Of a stretch of 7,536 bases of DNA, positions 6,168 through 7,536 are shown piece by piece. Origin of the DNA: an uncultured Bacteroidota bacterium (GTDB lineage Bacteria; Bacteroidota; Bacteroidia; Chitinophagales; Chitinophagaceae); NCBI GenBank assembly GCA_903929655.1, contig CAIYVS010000814.1, forward strand, positions 1-7,536. The letters are read 5' to 3'. The notes under the pieces were generated by a model. The model was not told where the DNA came from and did no database searches. It saw nothing but the letters and a program-made list of their open reading frames with translations. Position 1 is the first letter of the stretch; every line of letters begins with the position of its first letter. Made by a program: the position numbers and the translations under genes.

Positions 6168-7505
6168 ATGAAGTCTGCTTCAATACCGTGTGTTTTATTC
6201 ATAATTATCTGCTTATGTGCTGGTTGCGCTAATATTACCATGCCTCCCGGCGGCAAGAAAGATAAAACTCCTCCCAAATTATTATCTACCGATCCCCATG
6301 ATTCAACCCTTAATACTAAAGTCAAAAAGGTAACATTGCATTTTGATGAATATATTGTTATCAGCAATGTAACTAAGGAAGTTCAGGTTTCGCCAATACT
6401 ATCAATTCAACCGGTTGTTACATCCAAAAACAAAGAAGTAACCGTAAAACTGGCCGATTCTTTGTTGGAAGAAAATACCACCTATCGCATTTCCTTTGGT
6501 AAAGCAATAAAAGACCTCCATGAAAATAATGTTTTCGCTAATTACTCCTATACCTTTAGCACAGGCACCTGGTTCGATTCTCTTGAACTTAGCGGTAAAG
6601 TAACAAACGCCTCCACAGGTTTGCCGGATACAGGTATTGTTTTTGTAGTACTGTATGCGGCATCGAAACCCGATAGTGCTGTTGTTCGGGAAAAGCCGAA
6701 ATACATAACCACAGCACACTCAGATGGCACATTCACATTCAAAGGCCTGCCCCAAAAAGAATTCCGTATTTATGCACTTAAAGACTACAATGCCAACCTT
6801 ATTTATGATGGCGGCAATGAATGGATTGGCTTTACCACAGATACCGTAAAACCAGGCGATACAAGTTCAGCTCCCATCAGCCTGAGGATTTTTAAAGAGA
6901 TAGATACCCTTACAAAAAAAGACACCTCATTAATGGCCAAACCTGCAGCGTCATTTCCGAGAAAATCTGATACAAAAAATCTTTTTTCCTACACTGTAAA
7001 TGTCGATACCTTAAATATTGCCAAACGTACCGTGGAACTCACCAAATCCATAGAGATCAATTGCTCAAAACCAGTTGGCTCTTTCCTTGATAATAAGATT
7101 ACCCTTTCCTACGATAGTGCAGGGAAAGATATTAGAGTGCCTTTCACATTAAAGATAGACACGGTAAGGAAAAACATTATTTTGTTAAATACAGTTTGGC
7201 AGGAAAACACCATATATACCTTGCGTTTATTAAAAGGTTTTGCCAAAGATACTGGCACTGCAGAAGCAATGCCATCCAAATATATATTCCGCACCAAAAT
7301 GGATGATGATTATGGCAAACTGCAAATTCATCTTCCCACAAAATATTACGGAAAGAAATTTCTGCTCCTGGTCAATTCCGAAAGCGACATCGGCGGCGTC
7401 AGGACGATCCGCCGAACGACGCGTCCAGCAGCGCGGCATCGACCGCGCCAGCGAAGAAGCTCTCGCCGGTTTCAATCGCGGTCACGGTCACCGCGGCCGG
7501 GCTGA
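6168..7505 (+). CDS. Ig-like domain lipoprotein, C-terminus lost at a sequence junction
   Basis: Residues 1-20 are a lipoprotein signal (MKSASIPCVLFIIICLCAGC) with the acylated Cys20; the start is fixed by this signal. After a short linker (MPPGGKKDKTPP), residues ~35-132 form a bacterial Ig-like domain (KLLSTDPHDSTLNTKVKKVT, HFDEYIVISN, TYRISFGKAIKDLHENN, YTFSTG). Residues ~140-240 resemble a carboxypeptidase-regulatory or SpaA-like fold (LSGKVTNASTGLPDTGIVFV, SDGTFTFKGLPQKEFRIYAL). Residues ~272-376 look like a second Ig-like module. This architecture is common in Bacteroidota surface or periplasmic lipoproteins of unknown role, which as I recall are usually ~500-600 residues. Native sequence seems to end near residue 407 (LLLVNSESD); the last ~38 residues are Arg/Ser/Pro-rich and come from GC-rich DNA read antisense to mch. 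The real C-terminus is therefore missing, and the stop at 7503-7505 is not the native one. Confidence 0.8.
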   Translation: MKSASIPCVLFIIICLCAGCANITMPPGGKKDKTPPKLLSTDPHDSTLNTKVKKVTLHFDEYIVISNVTKEVQVSPILSIQPVVTSKNKEVTVKLADSLLEENTTYRISFGKAIKDLHENNVFANYSYTFSTGTWFDSLELSGKVTNASTGLPDTGIVFVVLYAASKPDSAVVREKPKYITTAHSDGTFTFKGLPQKEFRIYALKDYNANLIYDGGNEWIGFTTDTVKPGDTSSAPISLRIFKEIDTLTKKDTSLMAKPAASFPRKSDTKNLFSYTVNVDTLNIAKRTVELTKSIEINCSKPVGSFLDNKITLSYDSAGKDIRVPFTLKIDTVRKNIILLNTVWQENTIYTLRLLKGFAKDTGTAEAMPSKYIFRTKMDDDYGKLQIHLPTKYYGKKFLLLVNSESDIGGVRTIRRTTRPAARHRPRQRRSSRRFQSRSRSPRPG

Positions 7506-7536
7506 ACAGCATCGGGTCGATGGCATAGAAGTCGCC
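7386..7536. other. GC-rich foreign segment and chimeric junction
   Basis: From 7391 to the end, 100 of 146 bases are G or C (68%), against 46 of 120 (38%) in 7261-7380. The break falls inside the lipoprotein reading frame, somewhere between about 7378 and 7399. No transposase, integrase, inverted repeat or tRNA lies at the boundary. An artificial join of two organisms' DNA at the contig end fits best. Confidence 0.8.
7399..7536 (-). CDS. mch: Methenyltetrahydromethanopterin cyclohydrolase, C-terminal fragment
   Basis: On the minus strand the segment reads 45 codons in one frame from the window edge to a TGA at 7401-7399. The sequence begins GDFYAIDPMLFSPAAVTVTA and continues ETGESFFAGAVDAALLDASF. 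The DFYxIDPMLFSPA block and the following TG-x-F-x-AG and L-x-x-SFG elements match, from memory, the C-terminal end of Mch. This enzyme hydrolyses N5,N10-methenyl-tetrahydromethanopterin to the formyl form in H4MPT-linked C1 transfer, known from methanogens, methylotrophic proteobacteria and planctomycetes. The high GC favours a proteobacterial methylotroph. An ATG at 7390-7388 lies 8 bases after the stop and could begin a following gene, but the join interrupts it. The N-terminal ~85% of the protein lies outside the window. Confidence 0.75.
   Translation of the reverse strand, partial: GDFYAIDPMLFSPAAVTVTAIETGESFFAGAVDAALLDASFGGSS

Noticed and set aside
6402..7475. Minus-strand ORFs of 62-105 codons across the lipoprotein gene, including 7230-7475, which crosses the junction
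   Set aside because: They are shadows of the lipoprotein frame. The one crossing the junction joins two unrelated DNA pieces and is out of frame with the Mch fragment.
7389..7505. Arg/Ser-rich C-terminal tail of the lipoprotein ORF as a basic nucleic-acid-binding or surface domain
   Set aside because: It is the antisense reading of a GC-rich mch gene, and basic low-complexity translations are expected from such DNA.

Overview
The window looks like a contig from an AT-rich member of the Bacteroidota, probably Chitinophagaceae-like. The reasons are a Bacteroidota-type outer-membrane barrel receptor (carboxypeptidase-regulatory domain, plug, barrel), a Bacteroidota-type Ig-like lipoprotein, a biotin carboxylase with the C-terminal extension seen in that phylum, start sites without Shine-Dalgarno sequences, and TAnnTTTG-like promoter elements. 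The last ~150 bases do not belong to this pattern.

Layout. Positions 1-1431 (minus strand) hold the N-terminal 477 codons of a TonB-dependent-receptor-like outer-membrane protein that runs off the left edge. Positions 1627-1845 (minus) hold a small two-helix membrane protein with its own promoter and terminator. After a 321-base non-coding gap, 2203-3219 (plus) encodes a cytoplasmic double-PAS protein ending in a histidine-kinase H-box helix pair but lacking the ATPase domain. Next is a stand-alone biotin carboxylase (accC type, 3347-4843), then a gap with two copies of a 16-bp hairpin repeat. A small secreted Tyr/Gly/Pro/His-rich protein (5072-5371, plus) and a thiol glutathione peroxidase (5506-6051, minus) converge on strong terminators. 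The peroxidase is divergent from an Ig-like lipoprotein (from 6168, plus); the 116-base gap between them carries two related AT palindromes.

Right end. From about 7386 the composition jumps from about 38% to 68% GC and the lipoprotein frame degenerates into Arg/Ser-rich sequence. The opposite strand of this tail encodes the last 45 residues of methenyltetrahydromethanopterin cyclohydrolase (Mch), a gene of methylotrophic proteobacteria. An assembly or library chimera at a contig end is the most likely explanation; recent transfer is the alternative.

The genes do not form one pathway. They read as independent transcription units: envelope proteins, a peroxide-defence enzyme, a signalling protein and one carboxylase subunit. 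I found no tRNA, rRNA, CRISPR array or transposase. The best candidates for something undescribed are the kinase-like protein without an ATPase domain and the paired palindromes; neither amounts to a demonstrated new system.
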